Below, piece by piece: positions 10,786 to 24,843 of a stretch of 60,000 nucleotides of DNA. The notes beneath the pieces were generated by a model. That model was not told the DNA's origin, did not search any database, and was given only the letters and a program-made list of their open reading frames with translations. How positions within the stretch are numbered: the stretch's first letter is position 1; each line of letters begins with the position of its first letter. A program made the position numbers and the translations under genes. The stretch comes from Chrysomallon squamiferum (taxonomy: Eukaryota; Mollusca; Gastropoda; Neomphalida; Peltospiridae): assembly GCA_012295275.1 (NCBI GenBank), contig CM022667.1, positions 18,077,245 through 18,137,244 on the forward strand, in the 5' to 3' direction.

Positions 10786-13700
10786 CCTGGATATATTTAG
10801 TCTAAAGATAAAAACTAAATGACACAAATTTCAACAACTGTTGTAATGTGTTTATTTATATTCTTGTTTTTCTTTTCTTTTGTATATATATATATATGAT
10901 ACAATAATTACATGATTCATTCTTTATCACTAACTGTCTTTCAGTTATTTGTATACTGTTTCATGTCTATTTGTGAATGTTTTCACACACACACACACAC
11001 ACACATACACACACACACAGATATATATATATATATATATATATAATCTTTTAAATTGTAAAAATTAACATTTTTCTCTATGTTTTTACTTTGTCTGTCT
11101 AGTCATTTATCTTTCATTTTGATTCATCCCTAACACATGAATTATTATTTCTCAAATGGAATTGATTGTAAAAACATAAAAACTAATTTTGTTTTATAAA
11201 TACATTTGTAAATATAGGTAAATATGTTTTCTTTGGTATGATAAATATATTTATTAGATATTCTAGCTATCTGATTTGACATAGTTGTAGATGAAAATGT
11301 TCTGTTTGATTTTAAATTAACACACTTTATCTAAAATTGTTGCATGGTTTAAAAATCTAGTTACATAAGAATACATTATCTTCACAAGAACTATGTGTGA
11401 TAGTAATTCATAAAACTGAGACAAAAATCATGCATGTCTAGATGTACCAAAAAGTTGTATGTTTTTCAACCATTCCAAGGACAACAAATTATTGAATTAA
11501 TAATTAATACTGTATAAAAGTTGTTGTTGTTGTTGTAAATGAAACAATAACTGAGAAGTACATAAAATTATTCTGGATCTTTGTACACCAGAGATATATT
11601 AATATAATGCTTCTTTCATAGCATCACTCATAAAAACAGAAATATAGCATTAAAGCTAGTAGTAATAATAGAATGTTTGGAATACCTCAGATAATCTGGC
11701 CATTATGATTAAATTGAGCACTACATTAATGTATGTTTACAAAAGTGTTCTGATCTTCAAGCCTGTTTGTGATAAAGAAAAACTTCTTTGTAAAATTTCA
11801 CACTTCCCCACCAATTCACCTTTTAAGAGTGATGGCTAAGAAGTTATAAACTAATGGAGCAAGAAGTATTGCGTGCCAGGCAAAATATGCACCACCAATT
11901 TAAAACATTAAAACAAGTACTATTAAACTTATTATCACAGAGAGGTGCTTTTTTTTGAAATCTTAACTGCTTGATCATTCTTATTTTTTATGGCTGCCTG
12001 CAGTTTTTATGGTAATTGTCTGGTTTTGCCTTCATGAAATGATACACAATCTAGAGATGTTGTGTAAACTCTCAAAAGTTAAGTAAGTACCGTGATTTTT
12101 TTAATTTATTTAACAAAAGAAGATGAGTCAGGAGTGGTTTATTTCATTGCTAATTTTAAAACATCAGTGCAGTTCAAATGCATTAAAGATTTTGTTCACA
12201 GTTTGGTGAATCATCACACTGTGTAATAAATTATAATTTATTTCCTTCAATACAATTGTATATTGCTCTGTGAAACCTAAAGTTAGAAACTGTTTTTATT
12301 ATACTGACGTGTGATTGCAGAACTTGATCAATTAGAGTATTATTTTTCTTGAAAACTGTGACCTGGTTTTTAAATTTACAATGGTTTTTTTTGAATATTT
12401 TTTCTTTCTTTATGAAAAAGTACCTTAATTCTATAATGAATATTTTATTATTCTTTATATTTCAATTATTATTAGTTTTGTATGTTAAAAAAAAAATTAA
12501 TAAAAATAAAAATTCAATCTAAAGGAAAAATTCCACTGTGTAACAATCTAAATCATCTTTTTCTGTAATTTATACTGACACAGATTTACTTTAAAAATTA
12601 CTAATGGCTGATATTTACAACAGCTGTCTTTAGCAAAATTCTTTTCATTTTGGATTACATATATATATATATAAACTGAATTTTTACATTTAAACTTAAA
12701 AATTTCTGTCAAAACTGACATTTGGCTTTTAGTTTTATAAGTACACAAGAACAATTTCAAATATGTGCAATTTTGCTTAAAAGATTGAGTCTTTAAATCT
12801 CATTACCCTATCAAACGTTTATTTGATATTTTGTTATACTCCATCAGTGGTATAATTAACACTTCATTAAACTCGAAGTAGAAATAATATATGGGTGAGG
12901 ATGTGGTTTTATATATATATATATATATATGTATCTGTCCGTAGAGGGAGCTTAAAAAACAAATCACAGAAACTGAGTATTCATATGAATTTTAGAAAGT
13001 AAAAGAAAGATAAATAAAATTCAGAATACCAAAGTTTCACTTGAGTCTGGTTTTTAACTAGTCAATTTCACTCTACAACGACAAACAATATAGATCACAT
13101 GAAGTGATTCAGGTTTTTAATTCTTCTTTCTTAAAATAGAGTTGCTAGAATGTTGTCACTGGCAGATATAAATATTTATTATATTCCTGAATTTATTGAA
13201 ACTTGTTATAAGAAAAAAAGCTATAAAAATGTTTAATATTATAGATGATGCATATGCTTCAGTGTTGTTTATATATATTATTAGTATTTTTTTAAAATTT
13301 ATTGAATCTAGATATTTTAGAATAAAGCATCACAAACCAGATTTGGTTTCTGCAGTGATAATTAACAGATGTAAGAATTGACATTGAAAACTGTATTAGT
13401 GGGTCATGATGCTGTCACTCTATCATGACAAAAAATAAACATGTCACAGTATAGGTCACTTTTATCATGGAGACACTAAGTTCCTGTCATGTGGTCATTC
13501 CCAACTTCACCTGTTGATTAATTCACCCCTATCACATCACTTCAGCCCCTTTAATAACAGATCTCTCTGTCTCACTTCACACTTTATTCTGAGAAAGAAA
13601 AAAAAAAACCACTAGCTCCCATCTGACCAGTCCAAGCAGCCAAAAGACATTTGCTGCACTCTGATTGGTTGAAGTAATTGTGTATGGCATTTACCTGAGC

Positions 13701-16700
13701 ACTGCAATGGATGGGTGAGTAGTACCCACTGAGTGTATCGTTGTCAGTGGGTGTGGGTGTGGGTTGCAGCCAGTGAGTTTTTTTTAGCAGGAAGATCAGT
13801 GGTCAGTTTGACAGTGTGGAGTTATAATGTGGCTGGGAATTGTGTGGGATGCTTGGAGGTGAAAAACTCAGCAATGAATGTTACCTTTCTACAGAACATT
13901 ACTGTCATTGTTACTTAACAAAATAAACATTTAAAATTTCATTTATTTTGCATTAATGAATTCTGATCATAAAATATGTTGTTGCTTGACATGATTATTA
14001 CTGTGAATGATCCTGTGGATTACATATGAAAAAAATGGAATAATGCAAATTATTCACATTTCACCAAAAAACAGATCAAAGCTATCTGAAATTACATCCC
14101 ATTCTGATGATAAAGTTTAAGACAATTTGTGGCTTGTTTAATATAAAGAAAAATGAAAAGAGAAGAATAATTATTTCTGCATTCTCTAAAGGATTACAAA
14201 CATTAAATACAAACAGTGGTTTCTGAAGGTGAAACAGAAGTCTTCATTTAATAAGTCTTTCTGTGTTAATTGTCTGTGATGGATGTTAGGTCACATGAGT
14301 GGGATGTTGTTCTGCTGTTGATGGTAAATATAAAATTTATTTTAATTGGCCAGTTACAGCCCTGCATGACTGTATGTACAAATATCATTATATTTCATAT
14401 TAAAAGATAACTGTAATTTTATTTATTTTTTGATAATGCACACACGCACAGATATACACATTTAAAAACACATATACAGAGTTATAATTGTAAAACAAAT
14501 TAATAAAAGTTTATTTTTCAAATATGAAAATTAGAAAATGACCATTATTTACTGGTATTCTGCAAGAATGATGTTTTTCTTTTTATTAGACATGAGTGTA
14601 TGTTTTCTTTCTCATCAGCCTTTAAAATATTCATGTTCCATTAGTTTTAGCAGTGCTCACTGAACCAAGCAGAGATATAAAAATATTGCTTATTTAGCCT
14701 TCCCAGCCACTTCTACTGGGAATTGGTTTACAATTGTTTTATGTCACAGACATCATTCAGTGATAAATTGTAGAGAAGCTGAGGTAATCTATTCTTGTTG
14801 TGTTTCATTCTCTGGTTAAAAAAAGTTTCAAATCACCATTCAGGCAGTGGATCTTATAATGTAGGTATTGTTTTATAGCAAAATAAAAGGTCACAAAAAT
14901 AAATAAATATCACAGGTCAAATAGATTGAGAATTTTTTTTTTTTTTACCTTCTTCAGTTCAGTCAATGATTAATGCCTATCTCTACAAATTGTTTAATTA
15001 ATTTTAATTTAAAAAAATGTCATTTAATTAATTTTTTTATGGTTCAATTAACTTAAATGACATAACTTTTTATTTTGGTTGTATTCAATAGTAGATAATA
15101 AAAAAACTAATTGGTTTAATTGTTTTTTTACAAACCTAGACATCTATGAAGTGGCAAATTGTGCTTTTAAAACATCACTGAAAATTAACCTTTTTTTGTT
15201 ATTTAATGTGTTATTAAATTTAATGTCACATAATATTTTATTTTTGATTTTTAAAAAACCACAAAAAAACTTAAAGTTATACATAAAAAACAAATTGTAC
15301 TGCTATATTGTCATAAGATTTGTTAAAATACAAAGATTTTGATTAAAAGTGGTTTCTTTTCTTTTTGATTAATATGAGATGTGCTGAATCAGAATATAAA
15401 TTTTTTTGTTACAAATTATTTTCTGTGTAAATAAAATAAAAATAAAATTTACCTGCTAGCTGGTGGCTGCTATTTCATTGCAGGGAAGTGGCCATGAATA
15501 ACAGAAAGTTAATCATTTTCAGGATGTCACAACCATGTCTAACCAATTAACTTGTCTGTACAGCTTATGCTTGTACCTCTTAGTTTGTTAATTTTATCTT
15601 CTGTCAGTAGATAAAATTCGTCATTCATAATTAAAAAGTTATCAACCATCTTTCTCTGTCATTCAAACTCTCTCTTGAGTCTCTTTGTATGTGCGTGTGT
15701 GAGAGACAGAGGGAAGGGAAGGATGTTTTTCCTATAAGTTTTTTTTTTTTTTCAGCAGGCCCTAAAGCAAAGGTAGCATGTCAAGAAATTACTTAAAACT
15801 TATTAGAATTCAGCATGATTATTATATGACATAGCTTACAAATCTTTGTAACTGAAGCTTAATTATTCAGTATGATAAATTTAGAAATTTTGCCAATCTG
15901 ATCTTCTTCCATGTTATATTATTATCATTTTCATGTTACAAGCTCATAGTAATCTACAAAATATCTTATAGTATTATTATTTCTATTAAATTTACAATTC
16001 CACAGAACTCAATAAATAGGTTTTATTTATAAACAATACTTTCAGCTGATATCAAAATATTTGTCTGTTTAATTGATTTAGTTATTCAGTAAACCATCTC
16101 TCCTATATTTACCATTCAGCAGCTGTGTGTCTGACACAGCAAGTAATTACCAGTGACACGTATCAGATGAAATTTCAGAACTTAGTTACCATAGAATCAC
16201 TTGAAAAACAAAAGAAAAGCCACCCTAACAAGGGCTATTTTAGGTAGATAAAAATAAAGCATCAGTGACAAACAAAAAATTATTAACAAGAGGAGAATGG
16301 TAGCAAATATTGCACATACACACAGATACACAAACATAGACACACACACACACACGATATATATCCATGCATACTTATACACATATATACATATATATAA
16401 ATGCACACACAAACATACATACACACATAAACAAAAGCATAAAAATGCAATCATATATACAGATATATAAACACACCACACTCACCCATAAACACACACA
16501 CAAATATTTTTAAATCATAACAGTCCTTCCTGCCAGTAATGACTAATAAAACTAATAAAATAGTGAGGAAGTTATCAAGTGAGTTTGCATACTGTCAGGA
16601 TATATTTAAATATTTATTAATTTTCAAGTCTATCTTCTGGCACTAATTTCCACCTCACTTTTAATCTTCTGCACTGAATTGTTCAGTTTATTTCTCTGTT

Positions 16701-17589
16701 TGATACTTCAACCCACACCTAGTGCTCACATAATTAACTCTATATTACTTTTATTTGTTTTGTTTTCAGTTTGCAGTGGTTAAAAAAAGCCTCAGCATAC
16801 TTGATCTGCCTGCTTGTGGGATAGAATGGCAAAGATTATCATTTAATTAGTTTTGTTGCTGTTACTTCCCACTGTGTTGTGCTTCTTGCTCTAAAGCAAC
16901 CATGCTTAGCCCTTATTTTTTTATTTTTTTATTTATTTAATTATTATTTCTTTTATTTCTTTTATTTTTATTTTAGGTCATCTCCTCTTGTAAAATAACT
17001 TTGAAGCTTGTCATCCCCAAAGTTAAGTTAATCTCTAGTCCAATAACAATGAATTGTGTAGTGAAATTATAATATAAATACATACAGCCCCCACTCTGGA
17101 TTTACGCAGCACCTGTTATACAGAGTTCTGGAATCTTATTACAAAATATAGGAATAGCTGCCTGACACTGGTTTAGGTCCGTTTGTTAGAAGAACAGTAA
17201 TAATGTTTAACATTTGCTCCACCAGTTAAAGTCATAGAACATTACATAATCACCATTTTACAGTTTTATGTATTACTCAGTCTATTGAGTTTTTCTAACA
17301 TTTGAGAAAGTAAAAAAGGCCTTTTATACTGAGTTGTAGCTTTATGTTTTGTGTGATTAATGATTTTTTAAACAGTATTTTTTATTCTTAATTTTTAATG
17401 TTTATGCTTAGGTAAAAATAAATAATATATTATTTTGTCGTGTGTAATCATCTTAAATAGTAATTTTATACTGATTTTGTACCCATAAAAATAGGCTCAC
17501 ATCTGTTTTAATTAGTTAGATTTATCAGAATCCTTAATCCTTAATTTCTGATGTTTATAGTGCATGATATTCCTCTTGAAATGATTTTT
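10786..17589. other. Intergenic stretch without recognisable gene
   Basis: AT-rich DNA with (CA)n near 10983-11019, (TA)n near 11021-11044, 12659-12672 and 12911-12930, and CA/TA-rich sequence at 16311-16500. Short open frames occur, but none shows homology, codon bias or splice support. The first ADAMTS exon could lie here or to the right but was not identified. Confidence 0.6.
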
Positions 17590-17890
17590 CCATTTGTCAT
17601 GGTGTTCCACTGGTCATAGTTTCTACTTGTCATGTTGTTCCACTTCTCAGAGTGTTCTACTTGTCACGATGTTTGACCTATAATATTCTACATGTCATGG
17701 TTCCACTTACCATGGGGTACCACTTAGCATGGTTTCCACTTGTTCTGCTTGTCACTGTGTTCCACTTGTCATGGTGTTCCACTTACCATAGTGTTCTACT
17801 TTAATGGTGTACCTCTTATCATGGTATTCCACTGATCATGGTGTTCCACTTTTAATTGTTCTACTTGTCATGGTGTTCCACTTGCCATGT
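17590..17890. repeat. Degenerate 17-bp minisatellite
   Basis: About 17 imperfect units of the type CTTGTCATGGTGTTCCA, with CTTACCATAGTGTTCTA and similar variants. Confidence 0.75.
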
Positions 17891-18954
17891 AACACAGGTG
17901 CTGCATATTATAAAAAAAAAAAATGTCTTTTAATCCATTCAGAGACTATTGGTTTATTAAATGTAATATTTGCTTAACTCTTATACAACCTCTCATGCTT
18001 TTACTTTCCCATCTTCTGTGTAAGTTAACTGATAACAATCCTGTCAGATTAGATTATTAATACTTATATATAAACCATATATATTTAAAAACCAGAATTA
18101 TATACATGATATAAAAAGCCAATATAGATAATCTTCACATTTGCATTAAATAATCAGCAAGACAGATATTCTATTATATAACAGCTTTAAAAAAACCACC
18201 ATTTATTCTGTACAAGAAATAAAAATTCAGATTCAAAATGATCGGAAATATAGATGTTTATTAACAGATCTTACAATAACAAAATGAGTTATTAAACTTT
18301 ATTTTGACAATAAAAATAAAAATTTAATTTAAATACAATTGTCCCTATGATGTTTCAGTCTCTAGAAGTATTGTGAGACATTAAGTAAATTTTTCTGTTT
18401 TCAGTAAACTGCTCCATTGATCATTTATTTAGATATCCCACAAATCTCCTCACAGTTTACCTGTATTGGAAACAAATATTTCACTGGTGTGTACATGATG
18501 ACCACTGGTCACAGAGGTCAGCTAACAGTGGCCATTGTTTTCACAGAAAGTGGACATGTCAGTGAAATGATGGGTCAGTGATGTGGAATGTAACAAGGCA
18601 GGAAATGTATCTCTTTACACAAACCTAGTCCAGTCTGAGACCACAAATAAATGTCCAGAGAAATAAAACTAGTCTATGTCAGATTAATTCACATTAACAA
18701 TAATTACTGAAATAAATACAAGAGAGCCCTTGATATATTATATTATATAAGTTTGTTAAATAGAACAATGATCATAATATCCTATAAATCAGAGAAATAA
18801 AACTATTTTATTTCAAAGTAACTGGTATCAGCAGATTGAAATATACCAGAATAATCATCACTTTCATCTCAAAGTCCAAGTGGGCTGACATGAGACAGTT
18901 CAACTTCTACTCAACCATTTCATTGTGGATGATGATGAAGTACTTGGATAAAAA

Positions 18955-19436
18955 TCTGGTCTTTTGACATAGACAATGTGACACAAACAATGTGACATAT
19001 AAACAAAGTCAGTGTGACAATGTGACATAAACAAAGAAACAGTGTGACATAGATAGTGTGACACAGACAATGTGACATAAACAAAGATATGCAATGTGAC
19101 ATAGTGTGACCCAGACAATGTGACATATAAACAAAGATATGCAGTGTGACATAGTGTGACCCAGACAATGTGACATATAAACAAAGATATGCAGTGTGAC
19201 ATAGTGTGACACAAACTGTGACATAAACAAAGATATGCAATGTGGCATAGTGTGACACAATGTGACATAAACAAAGATATGCAATGTGACATAGATAGTG
19301 TGACACAGACAATGTGACATAAACAAAGATATGCAATGTGACATATAAACAAAGACACACAGTGATATATAGACAGAGATGAACTGGGTGACAAAGACAT
19401 AATGTAACACACTGACAAAGAATAATGTCTTACATA
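18955..19436. repeat. Minisatellite with 50-bp higher-order unit, left half
   Basis: Built from GTGACATA, AAACAAAGATATGC and AATGTGACA blocks. Near 19122-19221 two successive units are exactly 50 bp apart. On the minus strand it reads as long repetitive frames rich in CHIVCVTL-like peptides, because the units lack stops there. It continues right of the inserted MITE at 20019. Confidence 0.85.
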
Positions 19437-19438
19437 TA

Positions 19439-20016
19439 CAGGGTGTCCCAAAAGTAACCGAACTGCAAACTTAAAAAAAAAAAAAAATTTAATTCCATCT
19501 TTTATGTCATTTTATGTTACCTTTTGTACTATTCATTTACTTCCGTCAGCAGTAGTCTTTGGAATGATTTTTGTTACCTGACTGTAGTGTTCTTCGTGAT
19601 CAAGACTTCTGTTTTACTGCAACAACGCAGACATCTATCACACGGTCTTTTAATACTGTTCATGTTCTCCTAGGCATTCCATGTTCTTTCTCTTGCAGCT
19701 CACTCTCCGGACAGTTGCTTTCTGTACTGCAATAAAGGCAGACGTTACACCTGAATCTTTTCGCTGGTCTTATTGGTTTTGTTCCTACATCATAGCTCGA
19801 TTCTTATTCAGCTCGCACTACTGGATTCTCCATGGTTTGACTTTGCAAACTTGCCAAAAAGTATGTCACAGTGTTGTCAAAAGGTGTCGTGATTGTACTG
19901 AAGTTCAAGGTAGACATTTTGAACATTTGTAAATACTAAATATACAGATTAAATTTGTTGTTTTTAATATCTAATTTTATTTAAGTTTGCAGTTCGGTTA
20001 CTTTTGGGACACCCTG
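19439..20016. mobile_element. Mariner-type non-autonomous DNA transposon (MITE), 578 bp
   Basis: The ends are perfect inverted repeats of about 37 bp starting CAGGGTGTCCCAAAAGTAAC. A TA dinucleotide at 19437-19438 and 20017-20018 is the target-site duplication of Tc1/mariner elements. The interior has a short plus-strand frame ending at 19930 with VVKRCRDCTEVQGRHFEHL. This resembles the C-terminal tail of transposases in this superfamily, so the element looks like an internal-deletion derivative. There is no complete transposase. It sits inside the 18955-20400 minisatellite. Confidence 0.9.
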
Positions 20017-20018
20017 TA

Positions 20019-20400
20019 GACAATGACACAGTGTAACATATAGACAAAGAATCAGAGTGTTATACAAAGACTGTGACAGAGACAAATATATATGAACTGA
20101 CATATAGACAGATGCATTGTGTGATGTATATATGATGATACAGTGTTGATAGAAACATACAACTGTAACATACCTGTGACATATAGACAGAGACATTATG
20201 TGGCATAGAAACACAAGTTGAAATATACAAAAAGATGCAGTGTGACATGTAGACAAAGACACAGGTAATGTGCCATAGACAACTCACACAATGACATAGA
20301 CTGAGACACACACAATGTGACATATAGTCAAAGACACATAAACAAATTCAACAATACACAGAAGTAATGACACATAATTAGAAATGCAGACAGTACAAAA
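20019..20400. repeat. Minisatellite, right half, more degenerate
   Basis: Continues the GTGACATA/AGACAAAGA units interrupted by the MITE, for example CAGTGTGACATGTAGACAAA near 20239. Units are more diverged than on the left. Confidence 0.7.
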
Positions 20401-22737
20401 ACAATAATAGTTAGACAGAAAAATACACAATGAGGCACAAAAAAAAAGAAAAATATCTCAAAATACTTTTATTTTCTTTTGTATCCTAACACAAAAGCTG
20501 TTACGTGAGAAGACATTTATATTACTTTTAAGCTAATAATACTTTATGCTGGCATTTATATTGCCTTTTGCAAATTGCAGTGCAAGAAAAGATCAAGAAG
20601 AAAGAACCTACAAAGCAGGTGAAATTGAATGAGACAATAAACACTTCATCTAAATTATGTCTGATTGCACTACCTTATCAACAATAAATAAAACAGGCAA
20701 TAACAAAAAACAGAGAACAGATTATCTGTTTGTAAAATAAACTACTGAGGTGTTTTGTTGTTTTTTGTTGCTGTTTTTATAGATTAGGTAAGGTAAACAA
20801 GTAATTTTTTAAAAAATTAATTTAAAAAAGGTAAATGGAAGACAATAAAAATTAAAAAATTAAAAAGAAGAAAAAATAATCATGAGACATAAAAGAGGTT
20901 TGTTTTAAAATAAAAGACAAGTGAGCCGACAGTCATATTACATATCCTTCTGTTCCAATCACTATCCACACACAAAACATGAAACAATAACTTTTTGAGA
21001 TTATAACTATTTCAGATATTCTGAGTTACAGAACATATTTCTCTGCATGATTTTTCCCATTCTAAACATTATCCTGAAAAAAATATATAGTTCATATAAA
21101 ATTAGCATTTAACAATATTAGTTATTTTAAATATTGTTCATATAAACAGAAAACTTTGGAAAATGGTGATGTTTCAAAAACCTTTCTGTGTACATGCTAA
21201 AATGTATTATTAAACACAACGAAGTGTGCTGTGTGGTTTCAATTAAAGAAAATATTTAATAAAACAAATTTCTTCTTCATTAACACTAATACTAGTCAAA
21301 TATATATAAAACCTCCTTGTCTCAATCAAAGCTTGGCAATAGGTGTAATGTCAATATAATAAACCTGTAAATAATTTTATATACATCCCTTTATTACAGG
21401 TTTGTATATAAATAATATCAGTTAATTACATTCTTAATGTTAAATATCACCCACAAACTACTGACGTATGGTTTTGTGTGTGTGTGCGTGCATGTGTGTG
21501 TGTGTGAGTGCATGTGTGTATGTATAACTTAATAATTAAACATATCTTACATGATACTGACCTGTATGGAGAAAATATTTTCATCATTCTTGAAATAGTT
21601 TGATATTTATATTCTTAACTGGATTTATAAAATCCTTATTTTAAAATCATATATTACATACAATCTCTAATAAAATGATATATTATTATTTACTTATTTA
21701 TTTATAATTGTGGCATGTGTGTTTGTGTGTGTGTGTGTATATGTGTGAAATATATATTTTGTATTTGTATATGTGTGTGCATGCTAGTGTAAAATAAATG
21801 TGAATAAGAAAATACATTAAAAATATCTCAAAACATTTGATTTTTTTCCTTATTTGGTCTAAAGTATAAAACCAAATGTAACTGAACTGAGCTGTGTATT
21901 TTGATCAGTCATTGTCTGTTTCTATTTAAAGTTTGTAAAACTGTGTTTATATTTGCTGTAAAGAAATATACACTATTGCTATATGCTAAATTTGCTCAAA
22001 TACTGTCAGAAGGAAAATAATTTAAATGAATTATGTGAATCAGTTAAAGTATCTTTAAAAATTGTTCTTTTATCAAGTTCACATAACAATATTTCCTATA
22101 GTGTTGTGTTAGAAATGAGGAAACAAGAACATCGTGGACTGCAGCTAGTGATAAGCTCTGGAGGACCCTGCAGTCATCTTCTAAACCATGTTCTTTAACA
22201 AAATTGATGAATGAAAACAGCATCCACATCTTAGATGAAAATATTTAGTATTTAGTCAATGATTTTGCAATTTTTGTGAATTGTGTCTGTTACCTTGACA
22301 GACCACTGTTTTATCCAAGATTAAAAATCTAAAAGACGTTGTTTTATACGTAACCATTAAAATTTATCTTCTCCAAAATGTTCACACTTTAAACAAAAAA
22401 TCAAAAATAGTAGAAAGACAAGCCAAGTTGAAAATTTGATTAAGGCAGACAGACTGATTTAGAGTAGAATAACTTCGTTCTGTTAAAGTTTAGTCTTTAA
22501 CTATATTAACTAGATTAAATATCATTTAATAACATGTCTTTGGATAAATTTGAATTTTCCTTTAATGTACATGTTATTGCTGTTGATTTATTATTTGACT
22601 TAAATCAATATATTTAATTAAGAAAACAGAATAGCAAACTATTTTAATTATCATTTCAGATTATTTTTTTTTATTTTAGTTACATGGACTTAAAATAAAT
22701 CTTTGCATTCTTCAGTATTACATTTAAATTATTTCAG
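20401..22737. other. Non-coding stretch upstream of first recognised ADAMTS exon
   Basis: AT-rich with TG-rich tracts near 21475-21520 and 21715-21780. No signal-peptide exon could be recognised. A 71-codon frame at 21983-22198 starts with ATG but has no visible homology and no obvious hydrophobic leader. Confidence 0.5.
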
Positions 22738-22789
22738 GTTTGCCCTCTCATACCACTTTCCTGTAAAGTATGCCAACAGTTTCCTGATG
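22738..22789 (+). CDS. ADAMTS16: ADAMTS first recognised exon (tentative)
   Basis: A 52-nt open exon between ATTTCAG and GTAAGT, encoding [17 protein letters not shown]. Its phase-1 end joins exactly to the next prodomain exon and restores Asp-Tyr-Gln. The hydrophobic/Cys-containing stretch may be the end of a signal-peptide region. It is weaker than the other exons because the sequence itself is not recognisable. Confidence 0.5.
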
Positions 22790-24795
22790 GTAAGTATATT
22801 TAATTTTTGTATATATATATATATATATATATATTAATCATTTTTAAACAACAGCAACCTTGACAAAAAAGAAATAAATGAAAAAGTAAATAAAATATTA
22901 TTATATTTGTATTGATAAAGAAAATGTTATTTTTTAATTGATATAAATTAAATTAATTGCCCTTCTTTTTACATGAAATATATTTCCAAAATTACTTGTA
23001 TTTTTTTTTAACTTTATTTAACAGTAATGCTAAATATTTATTATTCAGTTAGAACTGTTTTAGACATAAATTATAATAATAATGCTAAGCTGGTTTTGTT
23101 TTCTAGGTACATTTTATGTCTAAAATATTCTCCATTTATCATATTAATATTACAATAGAAAAACACATTCTGAGGCAATAATTAAAAATAATTTTTATTT
23201 AAATGATCACAATATTAAAGTTGCAATATAATATTATGGTAAGAAAAGCTCAGTTTCAAGCAGGCATCTTTGTGTTTCTGCTTTGAAACTAGTTCACGGT
23301 TGTTTATTGGAAAAGGTTCCCATAAAGACGTTTGGAAATGCAGAGGATAGTTGCCATGCAGAATAAAGATACTGTTAACTAAAATTTGAAATAAAGAGGA
23401 AAGGATAAAGTATTTCCAAAAGACACAAAATGGTTCCAGGAAATGTCTAAAAATGTTTTATAATGCTAAAGTTATTCAGTACAGAGGAAAATTTATTTTT
23501 AATTTGTAATTTTGTAAATAAAAATTAAGTTATTAATGACAAAACTGATTTAATTAAATAATGGTTTTTTGGGGGTTTTTTTTACGTTGATTTATAAATG
23601 TAACAATGACACATTCTGATTAATGTATTGACATTATTAAATATCAAATATTTTGGTAAAATTATGACACATATTATAAAATTTCAAAATTTTAAAAATA
23701 AACTATACTAATAACATTGCAGACTTAACAAGTTTTAACTACTCTTGTGCATCTAATTTTAAATCACAATTCTTTTTAACTTCTGCATTACACACTCACG
23801 TTGGATTTACTTGTTGTTTTGCACTTCTGATAAGTTAAACATTAAACTACTAACAGAATGTCTCCTATCCACTTGATCGTTATTGCTTTGCTCTATGGGA
23901 GTTGGACATAAATGGGGGTTTGGGGAAGACATAGTATTGTGAAGTTGTTTTTAGTATTTACCTAATTTACAAAATAAATGATAAATTTTAACTGCTGCCA
24001 AAATAATTAAATATCCTGGTTTATTCCATGTTATGGGTTCTAAAAATAAATAAATAAATAAAAATAAAAGAACAAACTCTGGGGACATTTTTGTTTGAAA
24101 TTATGGCTGTATTCGAATGTTTTTATACAAACGACTGGAGTATATAAACAACAGATAAGGCTTTTTGTGTTTTGCGACTGGTTATAGAAGAACCAGTACA
24201 TTGCGTTATTACATAATTGTACGTTATACCCAAAACGTTTCAACATGAGATGTAGCTACCCAAGATTATAATAACAAAAATAAAAAATTACAGACCAAGT
24301 AAGCTCATTGTGCTCTTTATAAAAAGGTAGAAACACCTTATAATTAACAGTGCACCTTTTCAATTCATGTTGTACATTTTTTTGGCATTTCGGTCGCAGT
24401 GAAAAATGGGCAAATAACAGGCACTTTTCTCTGTTCTGTTTGAAGTACGTCACCCCAAATTTGAAGAGCATCGCGGATGAAACAGAATAAGCTAAGTGTG
24501 ACTGGGTCAGTGTTATGATAATGAGAAATGTTTCCAATGTGTGTGGTCTTGACAAACGTTAATACGTGTGATTTATTAAACACACTGTTATTACACTGCT
24601 GCTAGATAATTAGTACACTATATTCACATATGTAGCTTGGCAAACCAGAAGTAAAAATGAAGTATCATATTTATTTAAAAAAGGAAATAATAAAACAAAA
24701 TATTAAGACACATAAAAATTAAAAACAAAAAAGATAAAATTAAATAATAATATTTAGGACATTTTAATAATGATTATAAATATTTATCATATAAA

Positions 24796-24843
<48 letters not shown>

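Noticed and set aside
13733-13918. 61-codon plus-strand frame as a possible first ADAMTS exon
   Set aside because: It has a hydrophobic patch but no convincing donor in a usable phase and no similarity to an ADAMTS leader.
18900-20323. Overlapping minus-strand frames rich in CHIVCVTL
   Set aside because: Read-through of the 50-bp minisatellite in several frames, broken by a MITE.
21983-22198. 71-codon plus-strand frame upstream of the ADAMTS exon at 22738
   Set aside because: No signal peptide, no homology, no splice donor in phase.
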